From Streptomyces hygroscopicus (GTDB lineage: Bacteria; Actinomycetota; Actinomycetes; Streptomycetales; Streptomycetaceae), in contig NZ_LBMW01000033.1 of assembly GCF_026168105.1 (NCBI RefSeq), positions 1-64,000 on the forward strand: a stretch of 64,000 nt of DNA, given 5' to 3'. Every line of letters starts with the position of its first letter. Positions within the stretch are counted from its first letter, which is position 1. The notes beneath the pieces are model-generated. The model saw only the letters and a program-made list of their open reading frames with translations, did not search any database and was not told where the DNA came from. Below are positions 45,315 through 54,222 of this stretch, in pieces. The position numbers were made by a program, and so were the translations under genes.

Positions 45315-46085
45315 TCAGGCGTCCCGCCTCTTCAGCAGGACGTACCCGCCGATCAGGGCGGCGACCACCCACAGCGCCATGATCCCGAGACCCCCCCAGG
45401 GACCGTACGGGGTGTCGTCGCCGGCTCTCGGCAGGACCTGCATGATCTTGCTGCCGGCCTGGTCGGGGAGGAAACGGCCGATCTTCTTCGTCGCCGAGAC
45501 GTTCCCCAGGATGTTGGAGATGAGGAAGAAGAACGGCATCAGGATGCCCAGCGACAGCATCGGCGAGCGCAGCATCGCGGCCACGCCCATCGAGAACATC
45601 GCGATGAGCGTCATGTACAGCCCGCCGCCGATCACCGCGCGCAGCACACCGGGATCGCCGATCCACGCCCGGTGCGGGCCGAGCATGGCCTGCCCCAGGA
45701 AGAAGGAGAGGAAGCTGGTGACCATGCCGACGACGAGAGCGAGCGCGGCCGCCACCGCGATCTTGCCGAACATGAAGGCACCGCGCTGGGGAACCGCGGC
45801 GAGCGAGGTGCGGATCATGCCGGTGCTGTACTCGTTCGACACGACGAGCACCCCGAACACGATCACCGCGAGCTGGCCGAGACTCATCCCGGCGAAACTG
45901 GTGTAGGTCGGGTCCAGCGAGACCTGTGCCGCCGGACCCATCCGGTCGAACTCGCTCCTGGTCAGGGCCGAGATCAGCATGCCGAGGGCGACGGTGACGA
46001 CCAGAGCCAGCGAGAGCGTCCACACCGTCGACGCCACCGACCGGATCTTGGTCCACTCCGACCTGATGACCTGGGTCGCAGCCAT
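45315..46085 (-). CDS. ABC-2 type permease, pair 2
   Basis: The 256-residue membrane subunit begins MAATQVIRSEWTKIRSVAST, matching the first pair's SEWTKIRSVRST, and has six hydrophobic helices ending in VLLKRRDA. Shared motifs with pair 1 show a duplication. It starts three bases after its ATPase gene stop. The substrate is unknown. Confidence 0.9.
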   Translation of the reverse strand: MAATQVIRSEWTKIRSVASTVWTLSLALVVTVALGMLISALTRSEFDRMGPAAQVSLDPTYTSFAGMSLGQLAVIVFGVLVVSNEYSTGMIRTSLAAVPQRGAFMFGKIAVAAALALVVGMVTSFLSFFLGQAMLGPHRAWIGDPGVLRAVIGGGLYMTLIAMFSMGVAAMLRSPMLSLGILMPFFFLISNILGNVSATKKIGRFLPDQAGSKIMQVLPRAGDDTPYGPWGGLGIMALWVVAALIGGYVLLKRRDA

Positions 46086-46088
46086 GGC

Positions 46089-47066
46089 TCAGGATCCCTT
46101 CTTCCAGTCGGCGCCCCACTCCCGGCGCGGGACCTGCCGCGACCAGGTGTCGACGAGCGTGTCGGTGTGCGCGTGGTACTCCACCACCTGGGCCGTCAGC
46201 TGCATGAACGCCTCCTCCAGTGAGGCCTGCTGGGTGCTGAGCTCGTGCAGCACGATCCGGTGGCGGGCGGCCAGTTCGCCGATCAGCTCGGCCTTGTCGC
46301 CGTCCACCTCCAGCGCCCCGCTGCCGGACTCGACGACCGTGACGCCCGCCTCGTGGAGCACGTCGAGCAGTTGCTCGCGCTGCGGGGTGCGGATTCGGAC
46401 GTACGAGCGCGCGTTCTGCCGGATGAATTCCGCCATGGAGGTGTCGGCCAGCAGCCGGCCCTGTCCGATGACCACGAGGTGGTCGGCGGTGAGGGCCATC
46501 TCGCTCATGAGGTGGCTCGACACGAACACGGTCCGCCCCTGTGCGGCGAGGGATTTCATCAGGGTGCGGATCCAGTGGATGCCCTCGGGGTCGAGGCCGT
46601 TGACCGGCTCGTCGAACATCAGAATCCGTGGGTCGCCGAGGAGCGCGGCGGCGATGCCGAGACGCTGGCCCATGCCGAGCGAGAAGCCCTTGGTCTTCTT
46701 CCGCGCGACGGAGGTCAGGCCCACGGTGTCGAGGACCTCGTGGACGCGGGAGCGAGCGATGCCGTTGCTCTGGGCCAGGCAGAGCAGATGGTTGAGGGCG
46801 GTGCGGCCGCCGTGCACGGCCTTGGCGTCGAGGAGGGCGCCGACGTACTTCAGTGGGTCCTTTAGCCGGTCGTAGTGACGGCCGTCGATGCGCACGTCGC
46901 CGCGGGTGGGGTGGTCGAGCCCGAGCACCATCCGCATGGTGGTGGACTTCCCGGCGCCGTTCGGGCCGAGGAAGCCCGTGATGAGGCCGGGTCTGACGGT
47001 GAACGTGAGGTTGTTGACCGCCAATTTCTCGCCGTATCGCTTGGTCAGCCCCTCGAGCTCGATCAT
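46089..47066 (-). CDS. ABC transporter ATPase, pair 2
   Basis: The 325-residue ATPase has Walker A GPNGAGKST (K40), signature-like SLGMGQRLGIAAALLGDP, Walker B ILMFDEPVNGLDPEG and VSSHLMSEM, nearly the same as pair 1. After the ATPase core it has a C-terminal domain with QQASLEEAFMQLTAQVVEYH, as in many ABC-2 ATPases. It is the first gene of its transcript and precedes its permease by three bases. The filP terminator lies upstream. Confidence 0.92.
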   Translation of the reverse strand: MIELEGLTKRYGEKLAVNNLTFTVRPGLITGFLGPNGAGKSTTMRMVLGLDHPTRGDVRIDGRHYDRLKDPLKYVGALLDAKAVHGGRTALNHLLCLAQSNGIARSRVHEVLDTVGLTSVARKKTKGFSLGMGQRLGIAAALLGDPRILMFDEPVNGLDPEGIHWIRTLMKSLAAQGRTVFVSSHLMSEMALTADHLVVIGQGRLLADTSMAEFIRQNARSYVRIRTPQREQLLDVLHEAGVTVVESGSGALEVDGDKAELIGELAARHRIVLHELSTQQASLEEAFMQLTAQVVEYHAHTDTLVDTWSRQVPRREWGADWKKGS

Positions 47067-47088
47067 GCGGCCACGCTAAGACGGCGCA

Positions 47089-47120
47089 AAGCCCTCCGCC
47101 ACCGCAGTGGCAGAGGGCTT
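47089..47120 (-). terminator. filP terminator
   Basis: AAGCCCTC/GAGGGCTT (8 bp) outside and GCCAC/GTGGC (5 bp) inside, loop CGCA. It lies just after the filP stop on the minus strand and before the ABC ATPase start. Confidence 0.85.
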
Positions 47121-47150
47121 CGCGGATGTTCGGACGCCGTACGCCCTGCG

Positions 47151-48086
47151 TTACCGGGTCTGCTGCGCCGGAACGCCGCGCGAGATCGGCTCGTCCTCGG
47201 CCGGCGAGCCCGCTGCGGCGACGGCCGCGCCCGTGAGCGTCGCGAGCATCTCGCGAACGTTCGTGAGCTGGGCGTTGATGGAGTCGCGACGGTTCGTCAG
47301 CGCCGCCAGCTCGCGCTCGGATTCCGAGCGGATACGGTCGGCCTTGGCGTTCGCGTCGGCCACGATGTCCTCGGCCTGACGCTGGGCCGTCTCCACCGTC
47401 TGGCGGGCGCGGCGCTCGGCGTCCGTGCGCAGCTTCTCGGCCTCCAGGCGAAGCTGCTCGGCGCGGTGCTCGATCTCGGCCAGGCGCTTCTCCGCCTTGG
47501 CCTGACGGGAGGCCAGGTCGCGCTCGGACTGCTCACGGCGCTTGGCGAGGTTCGTCTCGAAGTCGGCGGCGGCCTGCGCGGCCTTGGCGCGGGTCTCCTC
47601 GAAGAGGGCGTCCGCCTCCTCGCGCTTGGACTGCGCGTCCTTCTGCGCCTCGGCACGCAGCTGCGAGGAGTCGCTCTTGGCCTTCTCGACGATCCGGACG
47701 CCCTCGTCCTCGGCCTTGGCCTTGCGCTCCGCAGCGAACGATTCTGCGTCGTTGCGCACCTGCTGGGCGGCCGACTCGGCGAGTTCGCGGTGCTGCTCGG
47801 CTGCGCGACGAGCCTCCTCGCGCAGGTCCTTGGCCTCTTCTTCGGCGAGACGGAGGATCTTCTCGACGCGCGCGCCCAGACCCGCGTACGACGGCTCCGC
47901 GTCGGTGACGGCGGCCTGGGCGTTCTGCGTCTCGAGGTGAAGCTCCTCGATGCGCTTTTCCAGAGCGGTGATGCGGGCGAGAGCACTGTCACGGTCGGAG
48001 ACGAGCTTGGAGATGCGTTCGTCCACCTGAGCGCGGTCGTACCCACGCCGCACAAGCTCGAAGCCGTAGGGGGAAGTGTCGCTCAT
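47151..48086 (-). CDS. filP: Cytoskeletal coiled-coil protein FilP
   Basis: FilP forms intermediate-filament-like networks at growing hyphal tips and supports stiffness and polarity. The 311-residue protein opens with the DivIVA/Scy-type motif SPYGFELVRRGYDRAQVDERI (split: SPYGFELVRR, GYDRAQVDER) and is then almost entirely coiled coil rich in Glu, Ala, Arg and Lys, ending in a short unstructured tail. It is adjacent to scy, its known partner, exactly as SCO5396-SCO5397 in S. coelicolor. A 180-base gap separates it from scy. Confidence 0.95.
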   Translation of the reverse strand: MSDTSPYGFELVRRGYDRAQVDERISKLVSDRDSALARITALEKRIEELHLETQNAQAAVTDAEPSYAGLGARVEKILRLAEEEAKDLREEARRAAEQHRELAESAAQQVRNDAESFAAERKAKAEDEGVRIVEKAKSDSSQLRAEAQKDAQSKREEADALFEETRAKAAQAAADFETNLAKRREQSERDLASRQAKAEKRLAEIEHRAEQLRLEAEKLRTDAERRARQTVETAQRQAEDIVADANAKADRIRSESERELAALTNRRDSINAQLTNVREMLATLTGAAVAAAGSPAEDEPISRGVPAQQTR

Positions 48087-48126
48087 GGGGTTCCTGTCGA
48101 ATGAGACCGGTGAGGTGATAGGGGAA

Positions 48127-48153
48127 TCCTAGGGGCCAATGCGGCGTGTCATC
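48127..48153 (-). promoter_or_regulatory. Candidate filP promoter
   Basis: Minus strand: ATGACA-like -35, a 15-base spacer, TAGGAT -10 (48127-48132), about 40 bases before filP. The spacer is short, so this is tentative, but a separate promoter fits the 180-base gap after scy. Confidence 0.35.
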
Positions 48154-48266
48154 GAGCGTATGCCTGTTTGATCTGGAGAATGACACTCCTTTTGGGTGGC
48201 TAACTGTCTGAGGGCTTGCCATGACCCGCGTCAAACGCCCGACAAGCACAGAATCCACACTTCTCG

Positions 48267-51200
48267 CTAGCCGTCCGACGCCTTGCCACCCGAACGGGGC
48301 GCACCCACGGCCGCCCCCGCCTTGACGCCTCCGTCCTTGCCACCCGACGGGGCCTCGAAGGACTCCAACGCCTCCAGGACGTCCTGGACACGGGAGATCT
48401 CCGCGTTGATGTCCTCGCGCCGGCGCACCAGGATCTCCAGCTCCCGCTTGCCCTCCTCGACCGCCTTCCGGGCCTCCCGGATCGCCTCGGCCTTGATCTT
48501 CTCGGCCTCGGAGACAAGCGTGGACTTCTTCTGCTCGGCCTCCTTCAGCAGCCCCTCGGCCTTCTTGACGGCGGCGATACGGACCTTGCCCGCCTCGGAG
48601 TTGGCCTCCGAGACGAGCTCCTTCGCCTGCGCCTTGGCCTTCTCCAGCTGCTCCTCGGCGGCCTTGACCAGCGCGTCGCACCGCTCGCCCGCCGACTTCA
48701 TCGCCTCGGCCGACTCACGCCGCGCCCGCTCGTGCAGTTCCTCGATCTCGCTGGTGATGCGGTCGCGCAGCTCCTCCGCGCGCTCCCGGATCGCGGTGGC
48801 GTCCCGGCGTGCGCCGACCAGCAGTTCGTCCGCGTCCGTACGGGCGCGCTCCACCAGCGAGTTGCCCTCGACCGTCGCCTCGGAGACCAGCCGCTCGGCC
48901 TCCTTGCGGGCGGCGCCCACCATCGTGTCGGCCTGTGTCTCGGCGTCCGCCGTCGTCTTGAGCGCGTTGTGCTGCGCCTCCGAGAGCAGCTTGTCGGCCT
49001 CGGCGGCGGTCTCCGTGATGAGCGTGTCGACCTGCTCGGCTGCCTCGGAGCGCCGCTTGTTGGCGTCCTTGCGGGCCTCGTCCAGGGTGCGCTCGGCCTC
49101 CTCGCGGGCAGCCGCGGTCAACCGCTCGGCCTCCGCCTCCGCCTCGGCCCTGATCCTCTCCGACTCGTTGCGGATCCGCTCGGCGTGCTGCTGTGCGGAT
49201 CCCACCGTCTCGGCGGCCTCGGCACGCAGCCGCTCGGCGTCGTCGGTGGCGTCCCCGACCAGCTTCTCGGCCTTGGCCACCGACTCGGCCCTGACCCGCT
49301 CGGCCTCGGCGTTGGTCTCCCTGGTGAGCCGCTCGGCCTCCGCCCGCGCCTCCGTGATGAGCGTGTCCGCCTGCGTGGCCGCGTCCGACCTGATCCGGTT
49401 TGCGTCCTCGCGCGCCTCCGCACGGGTGCGCGTCGCGGCCTGTTCGGCGGAGGCGATGGTGTCCGAGGCCTCCGTACGCACGCGCTGGGCGTGCTCGGCG
49501 GCCTCCGAACGGATCCGCTCCGCCTCGGCGATCGCCTCCGAGACCGTCCGCTCGGCAAGGGACTTGGCGGCATCCGTCTCCTCGGTGGCCTCCCGCCGGA
49601 CACGCTGGGCGTCCTCGGCGGCCCGCTCGCGCTCCGCGTAGGCGTCGGCGCGGACGCGGTCGGCCTCCTCCTGCGCCTCGGTGCGCGTACGGTCCGCCGC
49701 GTGCTCGGCGGCGGAGCGGAGCCCGGTGATCTCCTCCTGCGCCTGCTCGTGCAGCCCGGCCACGGAGTCCCGCACCTGCTGGGCGTGCAGCTCGGCGGCC
49801 GACACCATCTCGGTCGCGCGCCGGTCGGCCTCCTCGATCAGCCGTACGGCCTCCGCCTGGGCCTCCTCGACCCGGGCCCGCGCCACGGCGAGCAGCTCCT
49901 CGCTCTGCTCCCGGGCGCGCTCGCGCTCCTGGTCGGCCTCCTGGCGCGCCGCACCGAGGAGTTCCTCGGCCTCGCGGCGGCGCCGGGCGGCCTCCTCCTG
50001 GGCGGCGGCGAGCGTCTCCGTGGCCTCGGTGCTCAGCCGCTCGGCCGCGGCCTGCGCCTCGGCCCGGACGCGGTCGGCGGTGTCCTGCGCCTCCGTCTTG
50101 AGCCGCTCGGCCTCGGTCGCCGCCTCCGACCGCAGGCGTACGGCGATGGCCTCGCCCTCCGCGCGGGAGGCGGACGCGTCGGAGGCGGCCTCCGTGCGCA
50201 GCCGGTCGGCCTCGGCCTCGGCCTGGGCTTGGAGCGTACGAATGCGCTCGGCGGCCTCGGAGCGCAGCCGGTCGCCCTCCTCGACGGCCTCGCGGCGGAG
50301 CTGCTCGGCGTCCGCCCGCGCGTCGGCGAGCGCCTGCTCGGCGGAGGAGAGCCGATGCTCGGCCTCGGAGTGGAGGCGGGTCAGCTCCTCGGCGGCCTCC
50401 GTGCGGCGCGCCTCGACGGCCCGCTCGGTCTCCTCGCGCAGCTCGCGGGCGGCCTTCTCCGCCTGCTCCTTGATCGCGTCCGACAGCTCGACGGCCTCGG
50501 CGCGCTGCGTCTCGGCCTCCTTGCGAGTGCGTTCCAGGGTCTCCTCGGCCTGGCGGCGCAGCATCGAGGCGCGCTCGATGGCCTCGGTGCGCACCTTCTC
50601 GCTGTCGGCGGTGGCCGCGGTGCGCAACTCGTCCGCGTCGGCCTTCGCCTTGGCGAGCAGCTCCTCGGCGGTGTTGGCCGCCTCCTCGATCTGCTGGACG
50701 GCCTCGCGCCGGGCCTCCGCGCGGATCTTCTCGCCTTCGGCGACCGCCTCGGAGCGCAGCTGCTCGGCCTCGCCGCGCAGCCGGCGCGCCTCCTCCTGCA
50801 ACTCGACCGTCTTGGCGCGGTACTCCTTGGTGTCGTCCTTCGCCGCGCCCTTGAGCTGCTCGGCGATGTCGTGCGCCTCGGCGCGCAGCCGGTCCGCCTC
50901 GGCCTCGGCCTCCCGGCGGATCCGCTCGGCCTCCTCGGCGGCGGCCTTGGTGGTCGCCTTGGCGTCGTCCGACGCCTTGTTCAGCACGTCCTCGGCCGTA
51001 CGCGCCGTCTTGGCGAGCTGGGAGGCGGTCTCCTCGGCCGTGATGCTGCGGGCCTTCTCCGAGGCCTCCGCGACGATCTTCTCGGCCGCGGCCTTGGCGT
51101 CCGCGACCAGCTGCTCGGCCTCGGCCTTGGTGGCCTCCGCCTCCTTGGTGGCCTCGCTGACCAGCCGGGCGACCTGCTCCTTGGCCGTACGGGTGCGCTG

Positions 51201-52115
51201 CTCGTTGGTCGACTCCGCGCCGGAGAGCGCCTTGGCGGCGGCCTCCTTCGCCTCGGCGACGACCTTGTCGGCCTCGGCGCGCGCCTCGCGCAGCGCCGCC
51301 TCCGCCTCGGCCATCCGCTGCTCGGCGGCCCGGCTCAGCTCGGACGCCTGCCGACGGGCGGCGTCCGACTCGCTCGTGGAGCTGGAGCGCAGCTGCTCGG
51401 CGTGGTCGGTGGCCTCCTGGGCCTGCGTGGCCGCGGCGTTCAGCAGCCGCTCGGCGTCCGCGCGGGCGCGGCGCAGAATCTGGTCGGCCTCCGCCCGGGC
51501 GGCCTCGGTGTCGCCCTGCAGCCGCTGCCGGGCCTCGGCGGTGAGCCGCTCGGCCTCGGCGCGGGCGGCGGTCAGCGCCTTGTCGGCCTCGGAGCGCGAC
51601 TCCTCCACGAGGCGGCGCGCCTGGGACTCGGAGCGGGCGCGAAGCTGCTCGGCCCATGCCACGTTCTCGTTGACGTGCGACTCGACGGTCTGCCGGCGCT
51701 CCGCCAGCTCCTGGTCGAGCTGCTGGCGGCGGGTGACCGCCTCCGCGTGCAGCTCCGCCTGGAGACGTGCGGCCTGCTCGGCGTGCTCCTGGAGGATGCG
51801 CTGCGTCTGTGCTCGGGCCTGGCTCAGCTCACGCTCGGCGTCCGCCCGTAGCTGGTCCGCCTGCATCTGCGCCGTACGGAGCATCTGCTCGGCCTGATAG
51901 CCGATGTCGGCCCCGTCGTACGCCGGACGGGTCATGAGCGTGCGCCGCGCCTCGTGCAGCTTGGCGCGCAGCACCTCGACCTGGTAGCCGAGGTCCTCGG
52001 CGTGCTGGATCGCCTTTTCCCGCTCGGTCTTCAGCCGCTCCATCTCGGCCTCGAACCGAGAGAGATGGTCGACGTCAGCCGCCGGCTCTCGCTCCTGGCG
52101 TTCGTAGCCCCGCAC
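48267..52115 (-). CDS. scy: Polarisome scaffold Scy
   Basis: Scy is the very long coiled-coil protein that gathers DivIVA and FilP at Streptomyces tip-organising centres and sets branching. The 1282-residue product is almost wholly composed of Ala/Glu/Arg-rich segments. An N-terminal conventional coiled coil (ERLKTEREKAIQHAEDLGYQ region) is followed by a long hendecad-type repeat domain (units like AEAERLRAEA, EEADRVRADA). A final helical part carries REDINAEISRVQDVLEAL and a Gly/Ala tail. The GTG giving MRGYERQEREP was chosen; a TTG ten codons upstream is possible. It lies upstream of filP on the same strand. Confidence 0.95.
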   Translation of the reverse strand: MRGYERQEREPAADVDHLSRFEAEMERLKTEREKAIQHAEDLGYQVEVLRAKLHEARRTLMTRPAYDGADIGYQAEQMLRTAQMQADQLRADAERELSQARAQTQRILQEHAEQAARLQAELHAEAVTRRQQLDQELAERRQTVESHVNENVAWAEQLRARSESQARRLVEESRSEADKALTAARAEAERLTAEARQRLQGDTEAARAEADQILRRARADAERLLNAAATQAQEATDHAEQLRSSSTSESDAARRQASELSRAAEQRMAEAEAALREARAEADKVVAEAKEAAAKALSGAESTNEQRTRTAKEQVARLVSEATKEAEATKAEAEQLVADAKAAAEKIVAEASEKARSITAEETASQLAKTARTAEDVLNKASDDAKATTKAAAEEAERIRREAEAEADRLRAEAHDIAEQLKGAAKDDTKEYRAKTVELQEEARRLRGEAEQLRSEAVAEGEKIRAEARREAVQQIEEAANTAEELLAKAKADADELRTAATADSEKVRTEAIERASMLRRQAEETLERTRKEAETQRAEAVELSDAIKEQAEKAARELREETERAVEARRTEAAEELTRLHSEAEHRLSSAEQALADARADAEQLRREAVEEGDRLRSEAAERIRTLQAQAEAEADRLRTEAASDASASRAEGEAIAVRLRSEAATEAERLKTEAQDTADRVRAEAQAAAERLSTEATETLAAAQEEAARRRREAEELLGAARQEADQERERAREQSEELLAVARARVEEAQAEAVRLIEEADRRATEMVSAAELHAQQVRDSVAGLHEQAQEEITGLRSAAEHAADRTRTEAQEEADRVRADAYAERERAAEDAQRVRREATEETDAAKSLAERTVSEAIAEAERIRSEAAEHAQRVRTEASDTIASAEQAATRTRAEAREDANRIRSDAATQADTLITEARAEAERLTRETNAEAERVRAESVAKAEKLVGDATDDAERLRAEAAETVGSAQQHAERIRNESERIRAEAEAEAERLTAAAREEAERTLDEARKDANKRRSEAAEQVDTLITETAAEADKLLSEAQHNALKTTADAETQADTMVGAARKEAERLVSEATVEGNSLVERARTDADELLVGARRDATAIRERAEELRDRITSEIEELHERARRESAEAMKSAGERCDALVKAAEEQLEKAKAQAKELVSEANSEAGKVRIAAVKKAEGLLKEAEQKKSTLVSEAEKIKAEAIREARKAVEEGKRELEILVRRREDINAEISRVQDVLEALESFEAPSGGKDGGVKAGAAVGAPRSGGKASDG

Positions 52116-52290
52116 TGCGCGGTCCCATCCGTCCCCTGGTCGCAAGTCTCTCCAAACGAGCTCCGTCCATCCGCCGAACGGGGCCCCCGGGGAATGGTGT
52201 CAGATCAACGGCGGAGCATGGGCTGCTGCCCCGACGCTCGTCCCCCGAAACCCGGACCCCGGACCCAGGCCCCGTCCTCGGGGACCCGGC

Positions 52291-52311
52291 GTCCCGCCGC
52301 TCGGGCGGGAC
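52291..52311. promoter_or_regulatory. Hairpin in the scy-mce gap
   Basis: GTCCCGCC/GGCGGGAC is an 8-bp perfect stem. It lies between the mce stop and the scy start, both minus strand, and could terminate mce transcription before scy. Confidence 0.5.
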
Positions 52312-52370
52312 CCGGTCGCCCTGGTGGAGCGGCGACCGCTCCCAACCCTACCGGCCCTCATGTACGGGAG

Positions 52371-52811
52371 TCAGTGCTCAGGTGACTCAACAGCCGCCGA
52401 TGTGACCAGTTCTGTCAGAACGCCGTGGCAGTCCTTAGGATGCAGGAAGGTGATCCGCGACCCCATGGAGCCGCGCCGTGGCTCCTCGTACAGGACACGC
52501 ACGCCCTTGTCCTTGATGGCGGCGGCGTCCTCGTCCACGTCCGCCGTGCCGAAGGCGATGTGATGCACGCCCTCTCCGTTCTTCGCCAGCCACTTGGCGA
52601 CGGTGGAGTCCTCGCGGATGGGTTCGAGGAGCTGGAGGTAGGAGGCGCCGCCGTCGTCCGTGTTGTTGATCTTCAACATGGCCTCGCGTACGCCCTGCTC
52701 CTCGTTGACCTCGGTGTGGAACACCGAGAAACCATAGGTCGAGGTGTAGAACTCGACGGTCTTCTCCAGGTCGAAACAGGCGATCCCGATGTGGTCGATT
52801 CGCGTCAGCAT
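52371..52811 (-). CDS. mce: Methylmalonyl-CoA epimerase
   Basis: It interconverts (R)- and (S)-methylmalonyl-CoA. The 146-residue vicinal-oxygen-chelate protein keeps the metal ligands: His7 (TRIDHIGIA), Gln60 (SYLQLLEP), the HH pair at 83-84 (GVHHIAFG) and Glu134 (GVLTELV). It is divergent from the acetyl-CoA acetyltransferase gene; meaB, needed for B12 mutases, follows that gene, so the three form a functional neighbourhood. Confidence 0.95.
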   Translation of the reverse strand: MLTRIDHIGIACFDLEKTVEFYTSTYGFSVFHTEVNEEQGVREAMLKINNTDDGGASYLQLLEPIREDSTVAKWLAKNGEGVHHIAFGTADVDEDAAAIKDKGVRVLYEEPRRGSMGSRITFLHPKDCHGVLTELVTSAAVESPEH

Positions 52812-52875
52812 GTAAGTAGTGCAGCGCTCCGCGCGTGGTTACGCAACGTGCGCGCGATCACACCGACAGCCCGAT

Positions 52876-52905
52876 GACGGGGTGGACTACCGCTCAGTAC
52901 ATTCG
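52876..52905 (+). promoter_or_regulatory. Candidate acetyltransferase promoter
   Basis: ATGACG (-35), 18-base spacer, TACATT (-10), about 55 bases before the acetyl-CoA acetyltransferase start, in the divergent region with mce. Confidence 0.4.
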
Positions 52906-52959
52906 AAGTAAACCCTCGTTCACTCCTCGGCTGTGCAAGCCGGAAGGGGATCGCAGCTC

Positions 52960-54162
52960 ATGTCTGGAACGAACAGCACGACCTCCGTCATCGTCGCGGG
53001 TGCCCGCACCCCCATGGGACGGCTGCTCGGCTCGCTGAAGTCTTTCTCCGGAGCCGACCTCGGCGGCTTCGCGATCAAGGCCGCCCTCGACCGTGCGGGG
53101 ATCGGCGGCGACCAAGTGCAGTACGTGATCATGGGGCAGGTGCTGCAGGCCGGGGCCGGGCAGATCCCGGCACGTCAGGCCGCGGTCAAGGCGGGCATCC
53201 CGATGAACGTCCCGGCCTTGACGATCAACAAGGTGTGTCTGTCGGGCCTCGACGCGATCGCGCTGGCCGACCAGCTGATCCGCGCGGGCGAGTTCGACGT
53301 GATCGTCGCGGGCGGCCAGGAGTCCATGACCAATGCCCCCCACCTGCTGCCGAAGTCCCGGGACGGCTTCAAATACGGTGCGGTCCAGATGCTCGACGCG
53401 ATGGCCTACGACGGCCTGACGGACTCCTTCGAGGGCATCGCCATGGGCGAGTCCACCGAGAAGCACAACACGCGCCTCGGCATCGGCCGCCAGGAGCAGG
53501 ACGAGATCGCGGCCCTGTCCCACCAGCGAGCCGCGGCCGCCCAGAAGAACGGCATCTTCGAGGCCGAGATCACCCCGGTCGAGGTGCCGCAGCGCAAGGG
53601 CGAGCCGGTCGTCTTCAGCCGGGACGAGGGCATCCGCGGCGAGACGACGGCTCAGTCGCTGGGCAAGCTGCGCCCGGCGTTCAGCAAGGAGGGCACGATC
53701 ACGGCCGGTTCCTCCTCGCAGATCTCGGACGGTGCGGCGGCCGTGGTCGTGATGAGCAAGGCCAAGGCCCAGGAGCTGGGCCTGGAGTGGATCGCGGAGA
53801 TCGGCGCCCACGGGAACGTGGCCGGGCCGGACAACTCCTTGCAGTCCCAGCCGTCGAACGCGATTCTGCACGCGCTGAAGAAGGAGGGCCTGGAGGTCTC
53901 GGACCTCGATCTGATCGAGATCAACGAGGCCTTCGCGGCGGTCGCCGTGCAGTCAATGAAGGATCTCGGAGTTTCCACCGAAAAGGTGAACGTCAATGGC
54001 GGCGCGATCGCTCTGGGGCACCCCATCGGGATGTCCGGCGCCCGGCTCGTCCTCCACCTCGCCCTGGAGCTCAAGCGGCGCGGCGGCGGCGTCGGCGCGG
54101 CGGCCCTGTGCGGTGGCGGCGGTCAGGGTGACGCGCTCATCCTGCGGGTAGCCAAGGCCTGA
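52960..54162 (+). CDS. Acetyl-CoA C-acetyltransferase (thiolase)
   Basis: It condenses two acetyl-CoA to acetoacetyl-CoA or runs in reverse. The 400-residue thiolase carries the acylated Cys93 (INKVCLSGLDAI), the GHP motif (GGAIALGHPIGMSGAR) and the second active-site Cys in AALCGGGGQGDA. NEAFAAVAVQ is also typical. The ATG follows GGAAGGGG. meaB follows after 60 bases, probably co-transcribed. The product could feed the 3-hydroxybutyryl-CoA dehydrogenase encoded at 35.8 kb. Confidence 0.95.
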   Translation: MSGTNSTTSVIVAGARTPMGRLLGSLKSFSGADLGGFAIKAALDRAGIGGDQVQYVIMGQVLQAGAGQIPARQAAVKAGIPMNVPALTINKVCLSGLDAIALADQLIRAGEFDVIVAGGQESMTNAPHLLPKSRDGFKYGAVQMLDAMAYDGLTDSFEGIAMGESTEKHNTRLGIGRQEQDEIAALSHQRAAAAQKNGIFEAEITPVEVPQRKGEPVVFSRDEGIRGETTAQSLGKLRPAFSKEGTITAGSSSQISDGAAAVVVMSKAKAQELGLEWIAEIGAHGNVAGPDNSLQSQPSNAILHALKKEGLEVSDLDLIEINEAFAAVAVQSMKDLGVSTEKVNVNGGAIALGHPIGMSGARLVLHLALELKRRGGGVGAAALCGGGGQGDALILRVAKA

Positions 54163-54222
54163 GCACCCTGGACGTCTCCCGCCCCGGAGGCGAACACCTC
54201 GAAGAATCCGAACGGAGCTGTG

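Noticed and set aside
48115..48140. A sigma-R-like GGAAT element upstream of filP on the plus strand
   Set aside because: The downstream element reads GTG rather than GTT, and no plus-strand gene follows.
48732..51851. Very long plus-strand frames opposite scy
   Set aside because: They are a by-product of the repetitive Ala/Glu/Arg codons of scy; the translations are simple Leu/Gly/Arg or Ser/Ala repeats.
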